Assembly (NCBI GenBank): GCA_900765575.1
Contig: CAAFRW010000225.1
Span: 1 to 11,770, forward strand
DNA length: 11,770 nucleotides
DNA from: Bacteroidaceae bacterium
Lineage (GTDB): Bacteria; Bacteroidota; Bacteroidia; Bacteroidales; Bacteroidaceae
Direction of reading: 5' to 3'
The notes under the pieces are model-generated. The model was not told where the DNA came from, made no database searches, and saw nothing but the letters and a program-made list of their open reading frames with translations. Shown here piece by piece: positions 1 through 6,493 of this stretch. A program made the translations under genes and the position numbers. Within the stretch, counting starts at the first letter, position 1, and every line of letters starts with the position of its first letter.

Positions 1-556
1 CCAATGGGGCATAAATATAAAGAGTTTCCCCGGCAATTTTATATTGTTTGTTGGGCAACATCGACCCTAATGTACGCATGTTGTGCAGTCGGTCGGCAAT
101 CTTAATTAAGATGACACGAATGTCATCCGACATGGTCAATAATAATTTCTTGAAGTTTTCGGCCTGTGCAGAAGCTCTGTCGCCGAATATACCTCCGGAG
201 ATTTTAGTTAATCCGTCTACGATTTGCGCTATTTTAGGGCCAAAGATATTCGAGATATCCTCTACCGTATAATCGGTATCTTCTACCACATCGTGTAACA
301 ACGCCGAACAGATGGACGTTGAACCCAAACCTATTTCCGTACATACAATTTTAGCTACAGCTATCGGATGCATGATATAGGGTTCGCCCGAACGTCGCTT
401 CACTCCTTTATGCGCTTGTTTTGCAAAGTTAAAGGCCTTAGTAATGATTTCAATTTTCTTACGATGTTTGGTGGCAAGATAGCTATCTAGGAGTTCTTGG
501 AATGCATTATTAATCATTTCCTCATCCTGCATTTCTTTCAATTGTATCTCATCCAT
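1..556 (-). CDS. Rel/SpoT-family (p)ppGpp synthetase/hydrolase, N-terminal part (3' end outside window)
   Basis: This is the N-terminal 185 residues of a bifunctional alarmone enzyme, which makes and degrades (p)ppGpp in the cytoplasm; the frame runs off the left edge. Only the HD hydrolase domain is visible and it looks intact. It has IMHPIAVA (H63), the HD pair with following acidic residues in LLHDVVEDT (H88, D89, E92, D93) and KIADRLHNMRT (D155, N159), as expected for the Mn-dependent 3'-pyrophosphohydrolase. The synthetase, TGS and ACT domains would lie outside. I chose the ATG at 556-554 because AAGGAGG (571-565) sits 8 nt before it. An in-frame ATG at 574-572 is possible but would place that Shine-Dalgarno inside the coding region. 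It is the last visible gene of the parA-parB-DUF5683-mltD cluster. Family call very sure; whether it is better named relA or spoT cannot be settled from this fragment. Confidence 0.95.
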   Translation of the reverse strand, partial: MDEIQLKEMQDEEMINNAFQELLDSYLATKHRKKIEIITKAFNFAKQAHKGVKRRSGEPYIMHPIAVAKIVCTEIGLGSTSICSALLHDVVEDTDYTVEDISNIFGPKIAQIVDGLTKISGGIFGDRASAQAENFKKLLLTMSDDIRVILIKIADRLHNMRTLGSMLPNKQYKIAGETLYIYAPL

Positions 557-564
557 TTGGGTAT

Positions 565-571
565 CCTCCTT
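565..571 (-). promoter_or_regulatory. Shine-Dalgarno deciding the rel/spoT start
   Basis: AAGGAGG on the minus strand lies 8 nt upstream of the ATG at 556-554 and directly after another in-frame ATG (574-572). A perfect anti-SD match is unusual in this window, where most starts have only A-rich leaders, so it favours the downstream ATG. This is inferred from sequence alone. Confidence 0.55.
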
Positions 572-576
572 CATTG

Positions 577-1854
577 TTAGTTAATCCGTAGCGATTTACC
601 TGCAGTAATTCGAGTGCCTTGCAAATTGTTCAGTCTTTGTAATTGTTTTACGCTAACTTTATGTTTTTCGGCAATGCTCGATAAGGTATCTCCCTTTTTT
701 ATTTTGTAATAGGAGGCTCCGTTCGCAGAATTATTCCCGCTGCGCGCTACATTTTTATTCCGGGTCGTTGTTTCTTTCACTGCTACTAATTTCCTTTTCG
801 TCAACAGTTCATCTGCCCGGTAGTTATAAATGGAATCTTTTGCATCGATAAAGGCATTTATATAGTTTTGCGGCAGACGCACAATACAACTCATGCTATT
901 TCCCGGAATGATATCTTTTTTATATTGTGGATTCAAAGCCCTGAGTTCTTCCATATCTATTTTGCACATGTCGGCAATTTGTTGGAAGTGTAAATCTTTA
1001 TTTACCATAATCGTGTCTGTGGCGAGAGGCAGGGTAGCGTCCATCGGGCAGATGTTATGGTCGCAGTAGTAATTCATAATGTAGTTGGCGGCAATGAATG
1101 CCGGTACATATCCACGTGTTTCTTTAGGTAAATAGTTGTATATTTCCCAATAATCGGTCGCTCCGTTTGCACGGTGTATGGCTTTGGTGATATTGCCCGG
1201 ACCGCAGTTATAAGCGGCTATCACCAGATTCCAGTCCTTAAAAATGTCATAAAGGTCTTTTAAATAACGTGCAGCCGCATAAGTTGCTTTGATAGGGTCG
1301 CGTCGTTCGTCTATCAGACTATTGGTTTCTAATCCATATAGTTTACCGGTACCAAGCATAAATTGCCATAAGCCGGTAGCTCCCGCACGGGATACAGCTG
1401 TCGGTTTTAAAGCCGATTCGATAATAGGTAAGTATTTTAATTCGTGGGGTAATCCGTATACATCCAATGCTTCTTCGAAGAGTGGAATATAGAAGTTGCA
1501 TGCTCCTAGCATCACTGATACCGAGTTCCGCAGACGACCGCTATACATATCGATAAATTTGCGTACCACATCGTTATAAGGCATTTCCATAATAGATGGA
1601 ATACGTGATAATCTGTCAATATAGATTGAATCCGGATAGAACGGATTCACACTGCTCATCTGGCAGTCGTTTACAGGAGTCAGAAAATTCTTCGCGTGCC
1701 AATCTTGTAATAGCGTATCCATTTCAAGCGTCATGCTTTCGGGTAAGCCAATTTCTTCTTCTGTTCCTGTAACCTCCGAATGAACGGTAATTGTGCTCTG
1801 TGCAAATACCTGTAACGAGGCAAAAAGTAATGTAATAGTAACAAGTTTTTTCAT
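577..1854 (-). CDS. mltD: MltD-like membrane-bound lytic murein transglycosylase with C-terminal LysM
   Basis: A periplasmic enzyme that cleaves the MurNAc-GlcNAc bond of peptidoglycan, leaving a 1,6-anhydro-MurNAc end. The 425-residue protein starts with a signal peptide (residues 1-18, MKKLVTITLLFASLQVFA, cleavage likely before Q19) without a convincing lipobox. The SLT/GH23 domain spans about 120-265. It has the catalytic glutamate E146 in YLPIIESAL, then SRAGATGLWQF (about 155-165) and AAYNCGPGNI (about 213-222), all typical of MltD. A second LysM-like stretch may lie around 283-326. The C-terminal LysM (about 382-424, YYKIKKGDTLSSIAEKH) binds glycan chains. It is shorter in LysM content than some MltD proteins, which carry several. 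Its ATG is 6 bp after the DUF5683 stop, so it is probably co-transcribed with parAB. The family is clear; the exact substrate preference is not. Confidence 0.93.
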   Translation of the reverse strand: MKKLVTITLLFASLQVFAQSTITVHSEVTGTEEEIGLPESMTLEMDTLLQDWHAKNFLTPVNDCQMSSVNPFYPDSIYIDRLSRIPSIMEMPYNDVVRKFIDMYSGRLRNSVSVMLGACNFYIPLFEEALDVYGLPHELKYLPIIESALKPTAVSRAGATGLWQFMLGTGKLYGLETNSLIDERRDPIKATYAAARYLKDLYDIFKDWNLVIAAYNCGPGNITKAIHRANGATDYWEIYNYLPKETRGYVPAFIAANYIMNYYCDHNICPMDATLPLATDTIMVNKDLHFQQIADMCKIDMEELRALNPQYKKDIIPGNSMSCIVRLPQNYINAFIDAKDSIYNYRADELLTKRKLVAVKETTTRNKNVARSGNNSANGASYYKIKKGDTLSSIAEKHKVSVKQLQRLNNLQGTRITAGKSLRIN

Positions 1855-1860
1855 AATTGT

Positions 1861-2649
1861 TTAAAATCTAAGGCTGCATTGTAGTCCTACCGAGTTCTTG
1901 CGGTTTTGGCCGTTATTTATGACTGCCGGTTCCACTTTTAACCCAAGGTCTCTGGAAATATCAAAATTGGAGAGCTCGGCATCCACGTATGCATCAATAA
2001 CAGATAAAATGTATACCCCGATAAAACAGAATACACTTAAATCACGATAACGCCGATAATAGTCTTTTTTCTTTTTAAATATATCCTGGAAACGCGATTC
2101 GTTTCCTGTGATATTGTAATTAGGAGGTAGAAAGTTCTTATAACTGTCTGTTTTCGGATCATCATCCATAATATCCAAGTAAGCTTGAGAATAGTCTGAA
2201 TACATTTGGTTGTTCCAAGCCAATGCATAGGCACATCCTACAAAACCTCCATATACAATGGGGAGTTTCCAGTATTTTCGATTGTAAATCTGTCCGCCTC
2301 CGGGAATTACTAAAGCTAGCCATGTCGCTTTTGTCGGATTGGGTATCCAACGTTTCTTTTCCAATGGCTGCTGGGGAGCGGCCTTTTGTATGGAATCACT
2401 CTTGGCTATTAATAGAGCAGTGTCTACAGGCGCTTCTATTTGTTTTAATTGTTGCTGGTTTTGTGTACCGATACTGTCGGTCAGAGTAGAGTCATTGGCA
2501 TGGGATGTTACTTCCATCCGGCGGCGCAGCGCTTTAGGTATGGTCGTGGTATCATTTTTTGCTTCTTGGGCATACAATAGGTCATTTACCTGTAAAAGAC
2601 AAATGAGCAATAAAATCCAATAACGATATCTTCGTATATAACGTTCCAA
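1861..2649 (-). CDS. DUF5683 family envelope protein of unknown function (TTG start)
   Basis: A 262-residue protein that I recognise as the Bacteroidota-specific DUF5683 group; no function is known to me. Residues 8-27 are hydrophobic, after an Arg/Tyr-rich start, and end in LLYAQ, so a signal peptide or N-terminal anchor is likely. Residues 28-100 are polar and low in complexity, like a linker. The conserved core starts at about 100: PNPTKATWLALVIPGGGQIYNRKYWKLP (104-129), a hydrophobic segment at 130-144, a charged YYRRYRD stretch (197-203) and a second hydrophobic segment with YILSVIDAYVDAEL (213-226). The chain ends in SVGLQCSLRF, an alternating pattern with terminal Phe like an outer-membrane beta-strand. 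The start codon is TTG (2649-2647). No in-frame ATG exists upstream, and the next Met (residue 45) would remove the signal peptide. It sits 10 bp after parB and 6 bp before mltD. Confidence 0.85.
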   Translation of the reverse strand: MERYIRRYRYWILLLICLLQVNDLLYAQEAKNDTTTIPKALRRRMEVTSHANDSTLTDSIGTQNQQQLKQIEAPVDTALLIAKSDSIQKAAPQQPLEKKRWIPNPTKATWLALVIPGGGQIYNRKYWKLPIVYGGFVGCAYALAWNNQMYSDYSQAYLDIMDDDPKTDSYKNFLPPNYNITGNESRFQDIFKKKKDYYRRYRDLSVFCFIGVYILSVIDAYVDAELSNFDISRDLGLKVEPAVINNGQNRKNSVGLQCSLRF

Positions 2650-2659
2650 GGTTTCTATT

Positions 2660-3553
2660 TTAATTTTGTTTCAATTTATCCAATATCTCCATGATACGTT
2701 CTAAATCTTCTTCATTGTTGAAAGGAATACTGATTTTTCCCTTTCCTTTTTCAGTACAAGATAATTGTACTTTTGTTTGGAAGAAATCGGATAGATGTTT
2801 CTTTAAGATGTCGAATTCCTGAGGTGATTTCATCTTTTTGGGAGCAATTTTCTTATTCCCGCTTTTTACGGTTTCACCTTCACTAAGCGCCTTAACCAGC
2901 TCTTCCACTTTACGTACGGAATATCCGTGTTTGGTGATTTCCTCAAAAATCTTTATTTGAGTTTTCGGGTCTTCCAAGGTCAATAGCGCACGGGCATGCC
3001 CCATATCTATTTCTTTATTTTGCAAAGCTACCTGTATCGGAGCCGGCAATTTGAGTAAACGCAAATAGTTTGCAATGGTGGTACGTTTTTTTCCAACCCG
3101 TTCGCTTAAGCGTTCCTGAGTAAGCTCATATTGTTCCAATAAATGCTGGTATGCTAAAGCTATTTCAAGAGAATTCAAGTCCTCACGTTGAATATTTTCA
3201 ATCAACGCCATTTCCATCACATTCTCATCGTCAGCTGTACGGATATAGGCCGGAATGGTTTGTAATCCTGCCATTTGAGAGGCACGATATCGGCGTTCTC
3301 CGGCTATAATCTGGTAAGATTCTTCAGAGAGTTTGCGTAAGGTGATAGGTTGAATGATGCCAATCTCGGCTATAGAATCGGCTAATTCCTGTAAGGCAAT
3401 CGGGTCAAATTCATGACGTGGCTGATTGGGATTTACGGAGATTTTGCTAATCTCTATTTCATTAATGGAGGATGAGCCTTCCGTTTTAACTTCATCAGTA
3501 GAAATTAAAGCGTCTAATCCGCGTCCTAATGCAAATTTCTTACGTACGGCCAT
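2660..3553 (-). CDS. parB: ParB/Spo0J chromosome-partitioning CTPase, parS-binding
   Basis: The DNA-binding half of the chromosome segregation system. ParB dimers load on parS, hydrolyse CTP, slide as clamps and stimulate ParA. The 297-residue length is normal for chromosomal ParB. The N-terminus has GRGLDALIS (10-18), the conserved peptide that contacts ParA. The ParB/Srx CTPase domain spans about 31-125, with NPNQPR (41-46), IAGERRYRAS (83-92) and ENIQREDLNSLE (119-130). The helix-turn-helix is at about 143-168 (LTQERLSERVGKKRTTIANYLRLL). A charged linker (226-244) leads to the C-terminal dimerisation domain (about 245-297). It starts 4 bp after the parA stop, as in classical parAB operons. 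No parS site was found in this window. Confidence 0.97.
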   Translation of the reverse strand: MAVRKKFALGRGLDALISTDEVKTEGSSSINEIEISKISVNPNQPRHEFDPIALQELADSIAEIGIIQPITLRKLSEESYQIIAGERRYRASQMAGLQTIPAYIRTADDENVMEMALIENIQREDLNSLEIALAYQHLLEQYELTQERLSERVGKKRTTIANYLRLLKLPAPIQVALQNKEIDMGHARALLTLEDPKTQIKIFEEITKHGYSVRKVEELVKALSEGETVKSGNKKIAPKKMKSPQEFDILKKHLSDFFQTKVQLSCTEKGKGKISIPFNNEEDLERIMEILDKLKQN

Positions 3554-3557
3554 ACTT

Positions 3558-4322
3558 TTATTTATTTCGTTTAATAATCTCTTTGGCTAAGGAAAGATAA
3601 TTCTGGGCTCCTTTTGATTCTGCATCGTATAGAATGACCGGGATGCCATGGCTCGGTGCTTCGCTTAATTTTACGTTTCGTTGGATAACCGTGTTAAATA
3701 CCAATTCTTGGAAATGGCTTTTCACTTCATCGTAGACTTGGTTTGCCGAACGAAGACGGGAATCGTACATGGTAAGGAGAAAACCTTCTATATCGAGGGC
3801 TGGATTCAGTTTCGATTTAATTATTTTTATTGTATTCAGTAATTTGCTGATACCCTCCAGCGCAAAGTATTCACATTGTACGGGAATCATCACAGAGTCG
3901 GCAGCAGTAAGGGCATTCACGGTGATAAGGCCTAATGAAGGCGAGCAGTCGACAAGTATATAGTCGTAATCATTTTTCAGTGGGTCCAGAATCTTCTTCA
4001 ATACCTTTTCTCTGTTCTCTAACTGAATCATCTCTATTTCGGCTCCAACCAAGTCGATATGTGATGGAACAATGTCGAGTCCTTCTATATCTGTTGTATA
4101 AATAGCTTCTTTTATATCAGCTTGATTGACAAGGCATTCATATATGGAGCTATCTACCTCCTTCAAGTCGACACCTAGTCCGGACGAAGCATTCGCCTGC
4201 GGGTCCGCATCTACTACTAATACGGTTTTTTCAAGTGTAGCCAATGAAGCTGCAAGGTTGATAGTCGTTGTGGTTTTTCCTACGCCGCCCTTTTGGTTGG
4301 CTAAAACTATAATTTTTCCCAT
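3558..4322 (-). CDS. parA: ParA/Soj chromosome-partitioning ATPase
   Basis: A cytoplasmic MinD/ParA-type ATPase that binds the nucleoid as an ATP dimer and moves ParB-parS complexes, separating replicated origins. The 254 residues match the Soj size class, without the N-terminal HTH of large plasmid ParA proteins. The deviant Walker A is KGGVGKTT (11-18) with signature lysine K11. The A' box is VVDADPQAN (36-44), Walker B is YILVDCSPSLG (121-131), and a conserved TVIQRNVKLSEAPSHG block follows (211-226). It is the first gene of the minus-strand cluster. A candidate promoter -7 box lies about 40 bp upstream (4363-4370). Identification is near certain. The close match to chromosomal Soj and the housekeeping neighbours argue against a plasmid origin. 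Confidence 0.97.
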   Translation of the reverse strand: MGKIIVLANQKGGVGKTTTTINLAASLATLEKTVLVVDADPQANASSGLGVDLKEVDSSIYECLVNQADIKEAIYTTDIEGLDIVPSHIDLVGAEIEMIQLENREKVLKKILDPLKNDYDYILVDCSPSLGLITVNALTAADSVMIPVQCEYFALEGISKLLNTIKIIKSKLNPALDIEGFLLTMYDSRLRSANQVYDEVKSHFQELVFNTVIQRNVKLSEAPSHGIPVILYDAESKGAQNYLSLAKEIIKRNK

Positions 4323-4362
4323 GTATAACTTTAATTAATGGTCATTCACGTTCTTGGAGGTG

Positions 4363-4370
4363 CAAATATA
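4363..4370 (-). promoter_or_regulatory. Candidate parA operon promoter (-7 box)
   Basis: On the minus strand this reads TATATTTG, a full match to the Bacteroides -7 consensus TAnnTTTG, about 40 bp before the parA start. No clear TTTG is present at the -33 distance, so the call rests on one box and on position. It would drive parA, parB, DUF5683, mltD and rel/spoT. Confidence 0.5.
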
Positions 4371-4466
4371 AACATTTCCCTTTAATTCTGTATGTTTTTT
4401 AGTGTGACTTGCACAAGATTAAGATTTATTCCCATTCTAAAGAGAAGGAAGCTTCTTTATTTTATG

Positions 4467-4474
4467 TACTTTTG
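4467..4474 (+). promoter_or_regulatory. Candidate surE-lpxB promoter (-7 box)
   Basis: TACTTTTG matches the Bacteroides -7 consensus TAnnTTTG and lies 33 bp before the surE ATG, giving a short leader. The -33 TTTG is missing at the usual spacing, so this is a one-box prediction. Confidence 0.5.
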
Positions 4475-4507
4475 TGCAAATAAAAAATAATAGATTGTAG
4501 ATAACGT

Positions 4508-5272
4508 ATGAAAAGACCACTGATTCTTGTTTCAAATGATGACGGCGTGCAAGCTAAAGGACTGAATGAATTAATCGACATGCTCAGACCTTTAGGAGAT
4601 ATCATTGTGATGGCTCCCGATTCTCCCCGTTCCGGAGCTGCTTGTTCGCTTACGGTTTCTTTACCGGTAAAATATAAGTTGGTGCATAATGAAGAAGGAC
4701 TTGTTATTTTTAAATGTTCGGGAACTCCGACCGATTGCATAAAGCTAGCCTTGGATTCGGTATTGGATACACGTCCGGATGTTATTATCGGTGGAATTAA
4801 TCATGGAGATAATTCAGCCGTAAATGTGCATTACTCCGGTACAATGGGAGTAGTACTTGAAGGCTGCATGAAGGGAATTCCTTCTATCGGTTTCTCCTTA
4901 TGCAACCATAATCCGGATGCTGATTTCGCTCCTACGGCTCCTTATGTGCGTCGAATTACAGAGGAGGTATTGGAGAGGAGATTGCCGGTAGGTGTCTGCC
5001 TGAATGTAAACTTTCCCAATACTCCGTTCTATAAAGGTGTAAAGATTTGTCGTCAAACAAAAGGCTCTTGGGAACATGAATGGGTAAAGCAGAATCATCC
5101 TCATGGCGGATGTTATTTCTGGTTGACCGGCGAATTTGTGGAACATGAACAGGAAGAAGATTCCGACCATTGGGCTCTGAATCATGATTATGTGGCTATC
5201 ACTCCTACACAGATAGATGTGACCGCATATGGAATGATAGAAGAAATGAAACGTTGGAATTTAAAATTGTAA
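4508..5272 (+). CDS. surE: SurE 5'/3'-nucleotidase (survival protein)
   Basis: A metal-dependent phosphatase that removes phosphate from nucleoside 5'- and 3'-monophosphates; in E. coli surE is linked to stationary-phase survival. The 254-residue length is usual for the family. The active-site set is complete: SNDDG (9-13, with D11 and D12), the serine in SPRSGA (S42), and GGINHGDN (95-102, with N98), followed by HYSGTMG (108-114). The leader has no strong Shine-Dalgarno; the ATG at 4508 is chosen because KRPLILVSNDDG is the standard family N-terminus. The stop is followed after one base by the lpxB ATG, so the two are almost surely co-translated. The enzyme class is secure; the physiological substrate is not. 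Confidence 0.97.
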   Translation: MKRPLILVSNDDGVQAKGLNELIDMLRPLGDIIVMAPDSPRSGAACSLTVSLPVKYKLVHNEEGLVIFKCSGTPTDCIKLALDSVLDTRPDVIIGGINHGDNSAVNVHYSGTMGVVLEGCMKGIPSIGFSLCNHNPDADFAPTAPYVRRITEEVLERRLPVGVCLNVNFPNTPFYKGVKICRQTKGSWEHEWVKQNHPHGGCYFWLTGEFVEHEQEEDSDHWALNHDYVAITPTQIDVTAYGMIEEMKRWNLKL

Positions 5273-5273
5273 G

Positions 5274-6407
5274 ATGAAATATTACTTGATTGTTGGTGAA
5301 GCCTCCGGTGATTTGCATGCTTCCAATTTGATGCGGGCTTTGAAACAGGAGGACCCGGAAGCAGCGTTTCGCTTCTTCGGGGGAGACCTCATGGCGGAAG
5401 TTGGCGGTACTCGTGTGAAGCATTATAAAGAGCTTGCTTACATGGGTTTTGTGCCTGTGTTACTCCACCTTCGTACTATTTTCTCTAATATGAAACGGTG
5501 CAAGGAAGATGTGGTGAGCTGGAATCCGGATGTATTGATTTTGGTCGATTATCCGGGATTCAATCTTTCTATAGCCAAGTATGTGAAAGCGCATACCTCT
5601 ATTCCTGTTTATTATTATATATCTCCTAAAATCTGGGCATGGAAAGAGTATCGTATTAAAAATATACGGAGAGATGTAGACGAGCTGTTTTCCATTCTTC
5701 CTTTTGAGGTGGAGTTTTATCAGAAACATCATTATCCTATTCATTATGTGGGGAATCCGTGTGTGGATGCCGTGGAGCAATTTCGTTGTTCTACAAACCA
5801 AACTTTTGAAGAATTTATATCGGAGAATCGTTTATCTTCCAAGCCTGTTATAGCCCTGTTGGCAGGTAGCCGTAAGCAAGAGATTAAAGATAACTTGCCG
5901 GATATGATTCGGGCAGCTTCCCGGATGGAAGGATATCAAATGGTACTGGCCGGCGCGCCGGGTATCGATGCTTCGTATTATGATATCTATTTGAAAGGGA
6001 CAGACGTAAAAGTCGTTTTCGGACAGACCTATCCTCTGCTTCGTGTAGCGAAAGCCGCATTGGTGACTTCCGGTACAGCTACTTTGGAAACCGCTCTCTT
6101 TCGTGTGCCTCAAGTTGTCTGCTACCATACTCCCATAGGGAAAGTTATTTCTTTTTTGAGGAGGCACATTTTAAAAGTGAAATACATTTCGCTGGTCAAT
6201 CTGATTGCCGGTAAAGAGGTGGTCCGTGAGTTGGTGGCCGATACCATGACGGTGGAAAATATGGAACGTGAGTTGCGTTCGTTGTTGTTTGATGAAAAAG
6301 TCCGTCAGCAAATGCTTGATGAATACGACCGGGTGATTGAAATCCTGGGTTCGGCGGGAGCCTCGGAGCGTGCGGCGCATCAAATGATTACCTTGCTAAA
6401 GAACTAA
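5274..6407 (+). CDS. lpxB: Lipid-A-disaccharide synthase
   Basis: A peripheral inner-membrane GT19 glycosyltransferase that joins lipid X to UDP-2,3-diacylglucosamine, giving the tetraacyl disaccharide precursor of lipid A. The 377 residues match family length. Visible motifs are VGEASGDLHASNLM (7-20), VDYPGFN (91-97) with the conserved Asp, ISPKIWAWKEYR (116-127), YVGNPCVDA (158-166), LLAGSRKQEI (195-204), VTSGTATLETAL (264-275) and the late YISLVNLIAGKEVV segment (304-317). Nothing is missing. The ATG overlaps no gene but follows the surE stop by a single base, with no separate Shine-Dalgarno, so translational coupling is likely. Other Raetz-pathway genes are not in this window. Confidence 0.97.
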   Translation: MKYYLIVGEASGDLHASNLMRALKQEDPEAAFRFFGGDLMAEVGGTRVKHYKELAYMGFVPVLLHLRTIFSNMKRCKEDVVSWNPDVLILVDYPGFNLSIAKYVKAHTSIPVYYYISPKIWAWKEYRIKNIRRDVDELFSILPFEVEFYQKHHYPIHYVGNPCVDAVEQFRCSTNQTFEEFISENRLSSKPVIALLAGSRKQEIKDNLPDMIRAASRMEGYQMVLAGAPGIDASYYDIYLKGTDVKVVFGQTYPLLRVAKAALVTSGTATLETALFRVPQVVCYHTPIGKVISFLRRHILKVKYISLVNLIAGKEVVRELVADTMTVENMERELRSLLFDEKVRQQMLDEYDRVIEILGSAGASERAAHQMITLLKN

Positions 6408-6408
6408 T

Positions 6409-6442
6409 AAAAGGGTTGACTCCTTATTCTTTCAAACCTTTT
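6409..6442 (+). terminator. Possible lpxB terminator hairpin
   Basis: AAAAGGGTTGA (6409-6419) pairs with TCAAACCTTTT (6432-6442) with one G-A mismatch, leaving a 12-nt loop. It begins 2 bp after the lpxB stop, but the following T tract is short and broken, so termination may be partial. Confidence 0.5.
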
Positions 6443-6455
6443 GTTGATTTATGTG

Positions 6456-6491
6456 TTCTTCCGGATATGTGAAACTTAAAATCCGGAAGAA
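6456..6491 (+). promoter_or_regulatory. Inverted repeat covering the ribosome-binding region of the NigD-like gene
   Basis: TTCTTCCGGAT (6456-6466) and ATCCGGAAGAA (6481-6491) are perfect 11-bp inverted arms with a 14-nt loop. The right arm contains the only SD-like stretch (GGAAGAA) and ends 2 nt before the ATG at 6494. If it folds in the mRNA it would hide the start region. No U-run follows, so it is unlikely to be a simple terminator. It could also be an operator. Confidence 0.55.
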
Positions 6492-6493
6492 AT

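Larger units (their letters stand above)
4323..4507. other. Divergent intergenic region between parA and surE
   Basis: This 185-bp AT-rich gap separates the minus-strand parA cluster from the plus-strand surE-lpxB pair. It holds one TAnnTTTG box for each direction (4363-4370 minus, 4467-4474 plus). The words GTGCAAATAtAAA (from 4360) and GTGCAAATAaAAA (from 4474) form a near-identical direct repeat, one beside each box. A short inverted repeat, TGTG-N5-CACA, lies between them at about 4413-4425. No reading frame or stable RNA was recognised here. Confidence 0.6.

Noticed and set aside
48..272. Plus-strand open frame at the left edge
   Set aside because: It is the antisense shadow of the Rel/SpoT HD domain, which is clearly coding on the minus strand.
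1108..1123. CACGTG core in mltD that could be a parS site for the neighbouring ParB
   Set aside because: Only the central hexamer (1113-1118) matches; both outer arms fail the TGTT...AACA dyad and it lies in coding sequence. I found no credible parS elsewhere in the window by eye.
4437..4460. AAGCTT-centred dyad (GGAAGCTTC) before surE as a possible operator
   Set aside because: It has no loop for an RNA hairpin and is short; chance occurrence in AT-rich promoter DNA is likely.
5950..5961. 12-bp GC palindrome CCGGCGCGCCGG inside lpxB
   Set aside because: It is explained by Ala-Gly-Ala-Pro-Gly codons of the protein and has no repeat partner or regulatory context.
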